Source: Cognatitamlana sp035818475
GTDB taxonomy: Bacteria > Bacteroidota > Bacteroidia > Flavobacteriales > Flavobacteriaceae
Length of the DNA stretch: 64,000 bases
Direction: 5' to 3'
NCBI RefSeq assembly: GCF_035818475.1
Contig: NZ_JAYMGV010000001.1
Coordinates: 1,488,001 to 1,552,000 of the forward strand
Part shown: piece after piece, positions 37,829 to 46,533 of the stretch
Numbering within the stretch: position 1 is the first letter of the stretch
Layout of the letters: the number at the start of each line of letters is the position of its first letter
The notes under the pieces: generated by a model
Databases searched by the model: none
Told to the model about the DNA's origin: nothing
Seen by the model: only the letters and a program-made list of their open reading frames with translations
Program-made: the position numbers and the translations under genes

Positions 37829-37975
37829 ATGAAACCCCTAAAAATTACATTAATTTTAGCAGTACTTTTTGCAACATTAAGTTCATGTACAAAACAAGAT
37901 TTAACTGAAGATGACGTTTTAACTGATCCAACAGAGGTAGTAGTTCCTTTTACTGGAGGACAAGTGAACGACTAA
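37829..37975 (+). CDS. 48-residue predicted lipoprotein
   Basis: A short frame with ATG start and TAA stop encodes 48 residues. Residues 1-20 form a clean lipoprotein signal ending in LSSC (Cys20). The mature 29 residues are acidic (TKQDLTEDDVLTDPTE) and end VNGQ-like in GGQVND. It has its own upstream region and is closed by a strong hairpin at 37998-38033, so it is a real transcription unit. It lies in front of a TPR histidine kinase gene. I do not recognise a family. A link to the kinase is only positional. Confidence 0.75.
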   Translation: MKPLKITLILAVLFATLSSCTKQDLTEDDVLTDPTEVVVPFTGGQVND

Positions 37976-37997
37976 TTCTTTTGAAAAGATATGATGT

Positions 37998-38033
37998 AAG
38001 GTCTGCCGTGGTATAACGGTAGACCTTATTTTG
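37998..38033 (+). terminator. intrinsic terminator after the small lipoprotein gene
   Basis: Twelve-base arms (AAGGTCTGCCGT and ACGGTAGACCTT, one G-T pair) with a six-base loop, followed by ATTTTGTT. It starts 22 bases after the stop codon. Confidence 0.85.
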
Positions 38034-38091
38034 TTGATATAAATTAAAAAATTATAAATACATTTGAGGAATAAGCCTTAATTGTTTTTTT

Positions 38092-39924
38092 TTGAGATTT
38101 TTATTAGTAGTCTTTTTTTTAGTTTCTATTCTATCCTTTGGTCAAGGGTTGTCAAAAAGTGTATTTAATGATATTGACTCCATTCAACGTGATTTTTTGA
38201 GTCAAAAAATTACAGATTCCTCTAAAGTGGGTTTTGCTCATTATCAGTTAGGTGAAATTTTTAGGAAAAGAACACCTTATACAGATAGCGCATATTTTTA
38301 TTATCACAAAGCTGAAAAAATCTTCCGTGATATTCAGGATAATCTTAACATAGCAAAAACGTTATATGGTATTGCTGTTGTCCAACAACTTGAAAAGGAT
38401 TATACTGGTAGTGAAGTAACTTCTATTGAAGCCATTTCTTTATTAGGAAATATAAGAGAAACCAATGAAGTTAAGCAATATAGATCTTTTATATTTAATA
38501 ATTTAGGGATTGTTTTTAATGAATTGGAACAATATAACGAATCTTTAAAATATCATAAGCAATCGCTGGAATTGAGGAAAGATTTAAAGGACCAAAATAG
38601 AATAGATAATTCATTAAACAATATTGGTTTTGTTTACAAGAATTTAAGGCAGTATGATTTAGCTATTCAATGTTATGAACAAATATTGAATAATAATAAC
38701 CTCCTCAAAAACCGTCCAAGCTTTTATGCCCTTGTTTTAGATAATTTTGGACAAACGCTGTATTTGTCTGGAGATACTCAACGGCTTCCTGATTTGTACC
38801 AAAGAGCTTTAAATATTAGTGATAGTATTGATTATAGAGGGTATAATTCAATAATTATTAGCCAGCATTTAGCAGAATATTATCATGATCAAGGAAACAG
38901 GGATTCAGCACTTTATTATGCATATAGAGCAAAACAGGTCTCAGAACAGTATCATAATGATGATTTATTAAAGTCTCTGCTATTACTCTCAAAAATTGAA
39001 GAGGATAGTAAAGCAACAAAGCATTTAAAAACTTATGTAAAGCTTAGTGACAGCCTTCAAAAAAACGAACGGGCCATTAGAAATAAATTTGCCAGAATTC
39101 GTTTTGAAACCAAACAAATAGAGCAGGAAAACATCCAGATAGCCAAAGAACGGATGTGGCTTTTAATTATCTCTGTAGTAGTTGTCATAGCTTCCTTTTT
39201 GTTGTATTTGGTTATCACCCAAAGAAACAAGAACAAAGAGCTGCAGTTTATTCAACAGCAACAGGAAACCAATGAAGAGATCTATAACCTGATGCTGTCA
39301 CAAAATGAAAGTATTGAGGAAGCCAGAACTTTAGAGAAAAAACGTATTTCAGAAGAACTACATGATGGTGTTTTAGGGAGGTTGTTCGGGACGCGTTTAA
39401 GTCTGGACAGCTTAAATATGAATAACAGCGAAGAGGCCATAAAAACTAGGAGTCAGTATATTGATGAGCTTAAAACTATAGAGCAGGATATTAGAAAGGT
39501 ATCTCATGAATTGAATACCGATTTTGTTTCCGGTTCCGGATTTATTGATATTATTAAAACTCTGGTAGAAACCCAAACATTGGCCTATGACCTGGTGTAT
39601 AAATTAGACCGCGATGATGATATAAACTGGGATAATATATCAAATAAAACAAAGATCCATATCTATAGAATTATTCAGGAAACCTTACATAACATCTATA
39701 AGCATGCTAATGCTACTGAAGTAAAAATTAGTTTTAAATTGAAAAAAAATGTAATTTGCTTATCCATAACAGATAATGGTTCCGGGTTTGATGTAAACAA
39801 GGCCAAGTCTGGGATTGGCTTAAAAAATATGAATTCAAGAATTAATGAGATTAATGGAACCATAGCTATTAAATCTGAAAAGGACATGGGAACAACAGTA
39901 ATGATAAATGTCCCGATATCCTAA
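38092..39924 (+). CDS. TPR-containing sensor histidine kinase (HisKA_3 type), TTG start
   Basis: 610 residues. The first in-frame start after the stop codon at 38065 is TTG at 38092, and translation from there gives a clean signal peptide (RFLLVVFFLVSILSFGQG), so TTG is very likely the true start. Periplasmic TPR repeats cover about 45-330 (for example NNLGIVFNELEQYNESLKYHKQSLELR). One membrane helix follows (about 355-377), then a coiled coil, the HisKA_3 dimerisation helix with His424 in RISEELHDGVLG, and the HATPase domain ending in GIGLKNMNSRINE. It forms a pair with the LuxR-type regulator 10 bases downstream. Confidence 0.93.
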   Translation: MRFLLVVFFLVSILSFGQGLSKSVFNDIDSIQRDFLSQKITDSSKVGFAHYQLGEIFRKRTPYTDSAYFYYHKAEKIFRDIQDNLNIAKTLYGIAVVQQLEKDYTGSEVTSIEAISLLGNIRETNEVKQYRSFIFNNLGIVFNELEQYNESLKYHKQSLELRKDLKDQNRIDNSLNNIGFVYKNLRQYDLAIQCYEQILNNNNLLKNRPSFYALVLDNFGQTLYLSGDTQRLPDLYQRALNISDSIDYRGYNSIIISQHLAEYYHDQGNRDSALYYAYRAKQVSEQYHNDDLLKSLLLLSKIEEDSKATKHLKTYVKLSDSLQKNERAIRNKFARIRFETKQIEQENIQIAKERMWLLIISVVVVIASFLLYLVITQRNKNKELQFIQQQQETNEEIYNLMLSQNESIEEARTLEKKRISEELHDGVLGRLFGTRLSLDSLNMNNSEEAIKTRSQYIDELKTIEQDIRKVSHELNTDFVSGSGFIDIIKTLVETQTLAYDLVYKLDRDDDINWDNISNKTKIHIYRIIQETLHNIYKHANATEVKISFKLKKNVICLSITDNGSGFDVNKAKSGIGLKNMNSRINEINGTIAIKSEKDMGTTVMINVPIS

Positions 39925-39934
39925 CCTCTAATTT

Positions 39935-40609
39935 ATGACCGAAAAAATAAAAATACTTATGATTGATGACCACCCAATGATTATTGAGGGGTATCAAAAC
40001 ACATTACTTTTTACAAAAAAAGACAATCAGGAATTATTTATTGATATTGCAAACAATTGCGATGAAGCCATTAATTACATGGATAAATCTATCCAAAATG
40101 AACGGCCTTATGACATTTTATTTGTAGATATTAGCTTACCACCATCTACTGATGGTACGATGAGTTCCGGTGAGGATTTGGCTGAATATGCCAGAAAAAG
40201 TTTACCTGATGCGAAAATTATAATTCTAACCATGTTTAATGAGTCATTTAGAATTCATAATATAATTAAAACTATAAATCCTGAAGGGTTCCTCATAAAA
40301 AGTGATTTAACTTCAAGTGAATTAGCTAGCGCGTTTCAGGCGGTACTGAATAATCCACCATTTTATAGCGGTACAGTAAATAGTCATATAAGGAAAACAA
40401 TTACCAGCGATATTATAATAGATGATAAAAATAGAAAAATACTCCATTTATTATCTCAAGGTGTAAAAACAAAAAACCTGGCTACGCATTTAGATATTTC
40501 TTTAAGTGCCATTGAAAAGAGGAAAAAACACCTCAGGGAGATTTTTGAAGTAAGTGACGGACAAGATGAAACTTTACTTGAACATGCGAGAAAAGAGGGG
40601 TTTGTGTAG
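39935..40609 (+). CDS. LuxR/NarL-type response regulator
   Basis: 224 residues. The receiver domain (about 1-140) shows the acidic pair in MIDDHP and the acceptor Asp65 in FVDISLPPS. The C-terminal LuxR-type helix-turn-helix is at about 165-215 (KILHLLSQGVKTKNLATHLDISLSAIEKRKKHLREIF). It is the partner of the TPR kinase encoded 10 bases upstream. Targets are unknown. The downstream 260 bases hold an inverted repeat and a terminator. Confidence 0.93.
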   Translation: MTEKIKILMIDDHPMIIEGYQNTLLFTKKDNQELFIDIANNCDEAINYMDKSIQNERPYDILFVDISLPPSTDGTMSSGEDLAEYARKSLPDAKIIILTMFNESFRIHNIIKTINPEGFLIKSDLTSSELASAFQAVLNNPPFYSGTVNSHIRKTITSDIIIDDKNRKILHLLSQGVKTKNLATHLDISLSAIEKRKKHLREIFEVSDGQDETLLEHARKEGFV

Positions 40610-40707
40610 GTAAAATAAGATAACATTAAAAGTAATAGTAACTATTTTATGTTTTTTTTTATTTTTTGACCTCGCAAACCCCTTGTTATTGCTGATTTCT
40701 ACAACTT

Positions 40708-40728
40708 ACCCGTAAAGGTGTTACGGGT
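40708..40728 (+). other. inverted repeat downstream of the response regulator gene
   Basis: Perfect eight-base arms (ACCCGTAA and TTACGGGT) with a five-base loop, about 100 bases after the regulator stop codon. No T tract follows directly, so it is not a clear terminator. It could be a binding site or part of a non-coding 3' end. Confidence 0.4.
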
Positions 40729-40832
40729 TTCCCGCAGTTTAAAGAGAAATCTTATAGTTATATTTGAGTATCAACACTTCAAAAAATTAATTAATCCCTC
40801 AATTTTTTTGTTGATAATAGCAATTTACAATA

Positions 40833-40867
40833 CCCTGTGGAGGTGAGAGACCCACAGGGTTTCTTTT
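40833..40867 (+). terminator. terminator between the response regulator and DUF456 genes
   Basis: Eight-base perfect arms (CCCTGTGG and CCACAGGG) with an 11-base loop, followed by TTTCTTTT. The flanking genes converge here. Confidence 0.75.
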
Positions 40868-40868
40868 G

Positions 40869-41372
40869 TTAAAATTGAAAGATAAGATCTTTATGATCCC
40901 AAAGTATCCCAATAAATAGGCCTAAATAAATAACCGCAACAACAAACTTTATAAATGTTGAGGTTATAAATCCAATAAAAGATCCGAATGCAGCTTTAGT
41001 GGCCGCTTTAGTGTCACTTTTGTTAATAAGTTCCCCAATAAGAGCGCCTAAAAAGGGCCCGATAATAATGCCTCCAGGTATAGGAGCAATCAGTCCAATT
41101 ATAAGCCCTATGGAGGTGCCAATCATGCCGTATTTTGTACCACCAAAACGTTTGGTGCCCAATGCCGGAATAATATAATCCAGTACCCAGATCAACAGAG
41201 CTATTATTAAGGTAATGATCAGGAATGTCTTATCCATGGGAATGGCTTTTGTAAAATGCACTACCAAAAGCCCAATCCAACTGGTTAGTGGTCCCGGTAA
41301 AACAGGTAAAAAACTTCCTAAAATACCTAAAACCATAATTAGACTAGCTATAATAATTAAAATGATGTCCAT
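40869..41372 (-). CDS. DUF456-family membrane protein
   Basis: 167 residues, almost entirely hydrophobic, with four or five predicted helices. The LGSFLPVLPGPLTSWIGLLVVHF start and the glycine-rich GLIIGLIAPIPGGIIIGPFLGALIGELI segment are characteristic of DUF456. Function unknown; it is an inner-membrane protein. It stands alone on the - strand. Confidence 0.85.
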   Translation of the reverse strand: MDIILIIIASLIMVLGILGSFLPVLPGPLTSWIGLLVVHFTKAIPMDKTFLIITLIIALLIWVLDYIIPALGTKRFGGTKYGMIGTSIGLIIGLIAPIPGGIIIGPFLGALIGELINKSDTKAATKAAFGSFIGFITSTFIKFVVAVIYLGLFIGILWDHKDLIFQF

Positions 41373-41486
41373 AAATAATCAGGTTTTTTGGTATGACGTT
41401 ATACTTAAGGGATTGTTACAAATAGTTACTTTTCAAAGGTTAAACTATTAGAATAAAATCGTATTTTTCGGTTTCAGTCAAAATCC

Positions 41487-41963
41487 ATGAAACAACGTTG
41501 TGTTTTTATATTAGTTTTAATGCTTGTGTCCTGCGAGTATTTTAATGTAAAGAAAACATCCTCTGAAGCTATTCTAAATGAAGAATTGCAAACTTTTAAT
41601 TGGAATGATGTGGATGAATATCCAAGTTTTTCGCTATGTGATTCTTTAAATACAAAAGCCGAAAGAATATCCTGTTTTCAAAGCACTATTGTAAATCATA
41701 TAACCAGTCATTTAGAAAAGGAGGTTATTATTGTCACACAAGATATTAATGATACTATTGTATTACAATTACAAGTGTCCAAGGAAGGTGATTTGGTACT
41801 GATGAATACAAAGATAGACTCTCTGACCATTCAGGAAATCCCCAACATAAAAACCTTGCTTATTAAAAGTTTAGATACACTGCCAAAAATTTTCCCGGCT
41901 AATAAAAAAGGGCAACTGGTAACTACTAATTTTAGCTTACCAATAATCATTAATGTGAATTGA
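41487..41963 (+). CDS. hypothetical lipoprotein
   Basis: 158 residues with a lipoprotein signal ending in LVSC (Cys16). The mature part has two cysteines in a CDSLNTKAERISCF stretch and then a region with alternating hydrophobic residues (VIIVTQDINDTIVLQLQVSKEGDLVLMNTKIDS is split by polar residues), probably beta strands. I do not recognise the family. It converges with the glycosyltransferase gene, whose stop codon lies 2 bases away. Confidence 0.7.
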   Translation: MKQRCVFILVLMLVSCEYFNVKKTSSEAILNEELQTFNWNDVDEYPSFSLCDSLNTKAERISCFQSTIVNHITSHLEKEVIIVTQDINDTIVLQLQVSKEGDLVLMNTKIDSLTIQEIPNIKTLLIKSLDTLPKIFPANKKGQLVTTNFSLPIIINVN

Positions 41964-41964
41964 T

Positions 41965-43089
41965 TTATTTACTAAACCGCCTGCCTTTCCATTTATAACT
42001 TGAAAAAACAGAAATAAAAGCCACGTAAACACTAAAAAAAGGATAAATAATAAAGCCGGACAGGTAATTTCTCAGCGCTGATTTTTGCCTGAAAAAGGCA
42101 GCAGATTTGTAAATAAGTAATACGTCTATATTAAACTTCATAAAGAACAGGTAAAACAGCAGTTTAAGTTTAAAGAGGCCCATTACAGAAAGTACTAATG
42201 CTATAATTAGTAAAGCATTCATCAATAGTACTATTAATCCGGTAAATTTTCCAAACCAATGGTTATAGGCTGATGTTTTTGCAGCCCAACGTATGCGTTG
42301 CGTACACAGGTCTTTCCATGTGGGTTGAGGTTTTGTTATAACTATAGCTTGATCAGATTTCAGGTAGTAAAGCGCTTCAGGTAGTGTTTGAACTACTTTT
42401 TCAAGCATAAAAATGTCATCACCGCTTGAGATGTTACTATTGCCTTCAAATCCTTTTAATTTTGAAAACAGCGCTTTTTTATAAGCAAAATTAGCACCAT
42501 TACATAAAAAAGGCTTTCCTATACCAAAGCCGCCAATAGTAGCGCCTTGTAAGCTTAACATGTCTAAAATTTGGAACCTGTGAAGCAAGTGGTTTCCTTC
42601 CTGATATAACACAGGAGCTACAACGCATGATGCCTTTGTTTTTTGAATGAATTCATCAAAACTATTCAGCCAGTATTTGGGTAAAATACAATCGGCGTCG
42701 GTAGTAACAATCCAATCATTTTTAGAGGTGCTTATAGCCGTAGTAATAGCATCTTTTTTTGGAGAGCCTGTTAGTCTTTTATTTGAAATTAAGTTAAATG
42801 ATGTTTTTGACATCTTAATAAAAGTCTTGACAATTTCAGCGGAGGAGTCATCAGAAGCGTCATCAACTAAAATAACCTCAAATAAGTGTTTTGGGTATTT
42901 TAGAGCCTCTATTGATTTTAATAGCCCAGGTAAATGTTCAGCTTCATTTCTAAAAGGTATAACAACAGAAAACTTAGTTTTAGCGGGAATATTTGATAAC
43001 TCAAAAACCTTAACTTTATCAAAACCATGGGTGAAACGCCCTATGAAAATAATATATATTATAATTATGATTAAACTGAATATTATCAT
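41965..43089 (-). CDS. family 2 glycosyltransferase, membrane-bound
   Basis: 374 residues. One N-terminal membrane helix, then a GT-A domain with SVVIPFRNEAEHL, LVDDASDDSS and the DXD-type TTDADC motif. The acceptor-side QRIRWAAKT motif is at about 270, and two or three C-terminal helices follow (about 280-355). This layout fits polyprenyl- or lipid-linked GT2 enzymes that use a nucleotide sugar in the cytoplasm. It overlaps the flippase-like gene upstream by four bases (ATGA), so the pair is translationally coupled and probably builds one glycolipid or cell-surface product. Confidence 0.9.
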   Translation of the reverse strand: MIIFSLIIIIIYIIFIGRFTHGFDKVKVFELSNIPAKTKFSVVIPFRNEAEHLPGLLKSIEALKYPKHLFEVILVDDASDDSSAEIVKTFIKMSKTSFNLISNKRLTGSPKKDAITTAISTSKNDWIVTTDADCILPKYWLNSFDEFIQKTKASCVVAPVLYQEGNHLLHRFQILDMLSLQGATIGGFGIGKPFLCNGANFAYKKALFSKLKGFEGNSNISSGDDIFMLEKVVQTLPEALYYLKSDQAIVITKPQPTWKDLCTQRIRWAAKTSAYNHWFGKFTGLIVLLMNALLIIALVLSVMGLFKLKLLFYLFFMKFNIDVLLIYKSAAFFRQKSALRNYLSGFIIYPFFSVYVAFISVFSSYKWKGRRFSK

Positions 43090-44057
43090 ACAAAGCGCTT
43101 AGTTTTTGGGTAAGAATAATTAAGTACATAATAGCTTCCAAAAAGGCTAGGTAAAGCAAAATTAAATAGCCACATTATGGTAACCACACTAAGTGATGTG
43201 AATTGATCAACACCAGCTATTGAAAACAAGTAAACACCAATGCTCCCTTTGATAACAACATCAAAAAGTAATATTGATGGTAAAACGGATGCCATAAGAT
43301 ACATAGACGAAACCACAACCATGGTGTTAAAATATCCCATGTCTACATAGAAAAGTTTTAATAGGTAATAAAACTGAAAAGAAAAAATAAAATATCTGAT
43401 TAAAGCATATATAAACCCTTTAATAAGTAGATGCTTTGGGTAACTTGTTAAAAAACGTTTTATTTTTTCTAAAGAAACCCCTTTTACTGAAATGTTTTTT
43501 CTAGGAGCTAAAATTCCGATACCCCCTATAGTTATGAGCAGAATTAGTAAAAAATGAAAATGCTTGAACAAATTGATATTCAACTTGTATTCTAAGATAA
43601 AAAAATATAAGCCAATGATACCGAGAATTGTTGTTATTGCCATTTGCAATAAGTTATTAATCAAATTTATAAATACAATGCGTTTTCTTAAATTAACAGC
43701 ATAGTACATAGCTTTTACTCCATATTCACCAATTCTGTTTGGTGTAAACAAAGATGCTGTTAAAGAACTTAAGCTTTGCTCTAATGCATTTTTGAAGCTT
43801 ATTGTTTTTATAAAACCGACCAAAGTTTTCCATTTTAAAATTTCAAAAAACCAATTAAAACTAGTTAAGAATACTAAAAAAACAAGGTTTGCAATTGTGA
43901 AAATGTTGTTCTTAGCAATAAAATCTATAAAATCAGTATATTTTAATTCCGTACTATCAACTAATTTGTAGTATATAAAATAAAATGCACCGGTAACTAT
44001 ACTTAGTTTAATAAGCACAAAAAAGAATTGTTTAGATTTGTATTGAATCCAATGCAT
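43086..44057 (-). CDS. flippase-like/LPG_synthase_TM family membrane protein
   Basis: 323 residues with about eight hydrophobic helices. The SLTASLFTPNRIGEYGVKAMYY stretch is the recognisable signature of the lysylphosphatidylglycerol-synthetase transmembrane (UPF0104) family. Only the transmembrane part is present, with no aminoacyl-transferase domain, so lysyl transfer is not expected. It is coupled to the GT2 gene by a four-base overlap, and a lipid-sugar handling role is likely. It is divergent from an outer-membrane protein gene 33 bases away. Confidence 0.85.
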   Translation of the reverse strand: MHWIQYKSKQFFFVLIKLSIVTGAFYFIYYKLVDSTELKYTDFIDFIAKNNIFTIANLVFLVFLTSFNWFFEILKWKTLVGFIKTISFKNALEQSLSSLTASLFTPNRIGEYGVKAMYYAVNLRKRIVFINLINNLLQMAITTILGIIGLYFFILEYKLNINLFKHFHFLLILLITIGGIGILAPRKNISVKGVSLEKIKRFLTSYPKHLLIKGFIYALIRYFIFSFQFYYLLKLFYVDMGYFNTMVVVSSMYLMASVLPSILLFDVVIKGSIGVYLFSIAGVDQFTSLSVVTIMWLFNFALPSLFGSYYVLNYSYPKTKRFV

Positions 44058-44090
44058 AGAATTGTTGCAAATTAAATCAATAAAATATTA

Positions 44091-44729
44091 ATGCGCCCTA
44101 TACTTAAACGGAATAAGAATTATTTGCTGGCGTTGTTGTGTAGTTCAATGAGTTGGGTTGGTATATGTCAGGGAGATGCCAGTACGGTAAAAGCGCAATT
44201 TGCCTTAGGGCTAAATACCCCGTCATCTAATGGTTTTGTTGGGAGTTTTGAAGGGAATGCTATTAATTTTCCCAGTATTAATCTGGGATTACAGTATATG
44301 TTTATGCCAAAATTAGGAGCTAAACTGGATTTTGGATATAATAGTTTTTCAAATGCAGAGCGTTCACCGGAATTTAAATTAAACTATACCCGTATCAATT
44401 TGCAACTGGTTTATGATGCTTCAAAGTTGTTGAGTTTTAGCAACAAATTGGGCCTATTTTTACACGCTGGTCCCGGAAGTACTACCATAAAGCCCTTAGG
44501 TAATTATGGTGATAATAAAACCACGTTTTTAAATACCGTCACAGGCTTGGAAATTCATTATGGGGTGTCTGATAAACTATCTGTATATTTGGACACTTCT
44601 TATATATTGGGGTTTGGAAAAGAATTTAACCCTATATCAAGTGGTTTTGGATCATTTAATGGGCATTTGTTAACCGTAACCATTGGTGCATCCATATCAC
44701 TAAGTGGTTGTTATTATTGTGGAGATTAA
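44091..44729 (+). CDS. outer-membrane beta-barrel protein
   Basis: 212 residues. A signal peptide ends near SWVGICQG (about residue 27). The mature part alternates polar and hydrophobic residues with Gly and aromatic residues, as in small OmpA/OmpW-like barrels (LGLQYMFMPKLGAKLDFGYNSF, INLQLVYDASKLLSF, LSVYLDTSYILGF). No peptidoglycan-binding domain is present. Its stop codon overlaps the ruvC start by one base (TAATG). Confidence 0.8.
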   Translation: MRPILKRNKNYLLALLCSSMSWVGICQGDASTVKAQFALGLNTPSSNGFVGSFEGNAINFPSINLGLQYMFMPKLGAKLDFGYNSFSNAERSPEFKLNYTRINLQLVYDASKLLSFSNKLGLFLHAGPGSTTIKPLGNYGDNKTTFLNTVTGLEIHYGVSDKLSVYLDTSYILGFGKEFNPISSGFGSFNGHLLTVTIGASISLSGCYYCGD

Positions 44730-45277
44730 TGCAGGAAAAAATTATTTTAGGAATTGACCCGGGGACAACAATTATGGGCTTTGGACTCATAAAAGTAGTT
44801 GGTAAGACCATGCAGTTTTTACAGCTTAATGAGTTGGATTTAAAAAAGTATGACGACCATTATTTAAAGTTAAAACTCATTTTTGAACGCACTATTGAGC
44901 TTATTGATACCCATAATCCAGATGAAATTGCTATTGAAGCCCCGTTTTTTGGAAAGAATGTACAAAGTATGTTAAAGCTGGGAAGAGCACAAGGGGTGGC
45001 TATGGCAGCAGGTTTAAGCAGAGAAATACCTATAACCGAATATCTTCCAAAAAAAATAAAGATGGCTATTACCGGAAATGGAAATGCCAGTAAAGAACAG
45101 GTAGCGAAGATGTTACAAAGTCTTTTAGGACTCAAAACCTTACCTAAGAATCTGGATGCAACAGATGGCTTAGCGGCCGCTGTTTGTCATTTTTATAACT
45201 CAGGGAGAGTAAGTATTGGTAAAAGCTATTCCGGTTGGAATGCTTTTGTAAAACAGAACCCTGATAAGATAAGGTAA
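44729..45277 (+). CDS. ruvC: crossover junction endodeoxyribonuclease RuvC
   Basis: 182 residues from the ATG at 44729. The frame is open seven codons further upstream, but that would sit inside the preceding gene. Catalytic acidic residues of the RNase H-like fold are visible: Asp10 in LGIDPGT, Glu70 in AIEAPFFGKNVQS and Asp146 in ATDGLAAAVCH. It resolves Holliday junctions with RuvAB during recombination repair. The neighbouring hemW gene follows after about 90 bases. Confidence 0.95.
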   Translation: MQEKIILGIDPGTTIMGFGLIKVVGKTMQFLQLNELDLKKYDDHYLKLKLIFERTIELIDTHNPDEIAIEAPFFGKNVQSMLKLGRAQGVAMAAGLSREIPITEYLPKKIKMAITGNGNASKEQVAKMLQSLLGLKTLPKNLDATDGLAAAVCHFYNSGRVSIGKSYSGWNAFVKQNPDKIR

Positions 45278-45369
45278 TTTGCCTATTCTTTTATTTTTTG
45301 GGAAGTCAATAAAAGAAAATTTAATCCTAAATTTAGCTCACATAATTCATAGATTCAAAACTCTAAATT

Positions 45370-46521
45370 ATCGCAGGGATATACATTCACATACCGTTTT
45401 GTAAACAAGCATGTTTTTATTGTGATTTTCATTTTTCTACCTCTTTAAAAAAGAAGGAAGCGCTCATTCAGGCACTTGTAAAAGAAATAGAACTTCGCAA
45501 AGAGGAGCTTTCAAATCAGAGTATTGATACCATTTATTTTGGTGGTGGTACCCCTTCTTTATTGGCGGTTGATGAATTACAATTGTTGATAGATACCGTT
45601 TATAAAAATTTTAGAGTAACAGATGATCCCGAAATAACTCTTGAGGCAAACCCGGACGATTTATCTATAAAACAAATAAGCGGTTTGGCAGATGCGCCAA
45701 TAAACCGTCTGAGTATAGGCATTCAATCTTTTTTCGAAGAAGATTTAAAGGCGATGAATCGGGCTCACAATGCTCAAGAAGCCAAGGCTTGTTTAAAACA
45801 TGCTTCAAAGTATTTTGATAATATAACTATAGACCTCATTTATGGCATTCCCAATATGGGCCTGGAAAAATGGGATGACAACTTAAATATGGCTTTTGAT
45901 TTTGGGATTAACCACATTTCAAGTTATGCTTTAACGGTTGAACCTAAAACAGCTCTTGATTCTTTTGTAAAGAAAGGAACATACCCTCCAATAGATGAAA
46001 ATTTGGCTTTGAGTCACTTTAATCATTTGATCGATAGAACACAGGCTGAAGGTTTTGTGCATTATGAAACATCAAATTTTGGTAAACCGGATTATTTTTC
46101 AAGACATAATACCAGTTATTGGCAAGGGAAATCTTATTTAGGGATAGGGCCTTCGGCACACTCGTTTTATGGCAATCAAAGACGTTGGAACATATCTAAT
46201 AATCCAAAATATATAAAAGCTATTCAAAAAAGTAAGTTGCCAAATACTGTTGAAATACTATCTTTAAAAGATCAGTATAATGAATATGTCATGACCGGTT
46301 TACGTACCATATGGGGTGTATCCTTAGATAAGGTTAAAAATGAATATGGAGAAAAAAGGTTTCAGTATTTAAAAACAGGAGCTGAGAAGTTTATCAGTCA
46401 GGGGTTACTCGCTGTTTCAAGTGAAGCTAAAGACGATGGAAATTATACAGACACGCTAATAACCACACAAAAAGGAAAATTTTTAGTAGACGGAATTGCT
46501 TCCGAACTATTTATGATTTGA
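45370..46521 (+). CDS. hemW: HemW radical SAM protein (coproporphyrinogen III oxidase-like), non-canonical start
   Basis: About 383 residues. The protein homology clearly begins AGIYIHIPFCKQACFYCDF, which carries the radical SAM CxxxCxxC cluster. In frame, a TAA stop lies at 45364-45366 and is followed only by ATT (45367) and ATC (45370) before the conserved AGIYIHIP. No ATG, GTG or TTG is available upstream of the cysteines; the first TTG in frame is 45562 and would delete the cluster. A rare ATT or ATC start, or a sequence error, must explain this. Later blocks GGGTPSLL, RLSIGIQSF and SAHSF are intact. HemW is a haem-binding chaperone-like protein rather than a true oxidase in studied cases. 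Confidence 0.88.
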   Translation: MAGIYIHIPFCKQACFYCDFHFSTSLKKKEALIQALVKEIELRKEELSNQSIDTIYFGGGTPSLLAVDELQLLIDTVYKNFRVTDDPEITLEANPDDLSIKQISGLADAPINRLSIGIQSFFEEDLKAMNRAHNAQEAKACLKHASKYFDNITIDLIYGIPNMGLEKWDDNLNMAFDFGINHISSYALTVEPKTALDSFVKKGTYPPIDENLALSHFNHLIDRTQAEGFVHYETSNFGKPDYFSRHNTSYWQGKSYLGIGPSAHSFYGNQRRWNISNNPKYIKAIQKSKLPNTVEILSLKDQYNEYVMTGLRTIWGVSLDKVKNEYGEKRFQYLKTGAEKFISQGLLAVSSEAKDDGNYTDTLITTQKGKFLVDGIASELFMI

Positions 46522-46533
46522 TTATATTTGGGT

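Noticed and set aside
38092..38150. Loss of the TPR kinase start through a frameshift
   Set aside because: The TTG at 38092 yields an intact signal peptide, so a broken gene need not be assumed.
45562..46521. hemW starting at TTG 45562
   Set aside because: This start removes the radical SAM cysteines and about 64 conserved residues that are plainly encoded upstream in the same frame.
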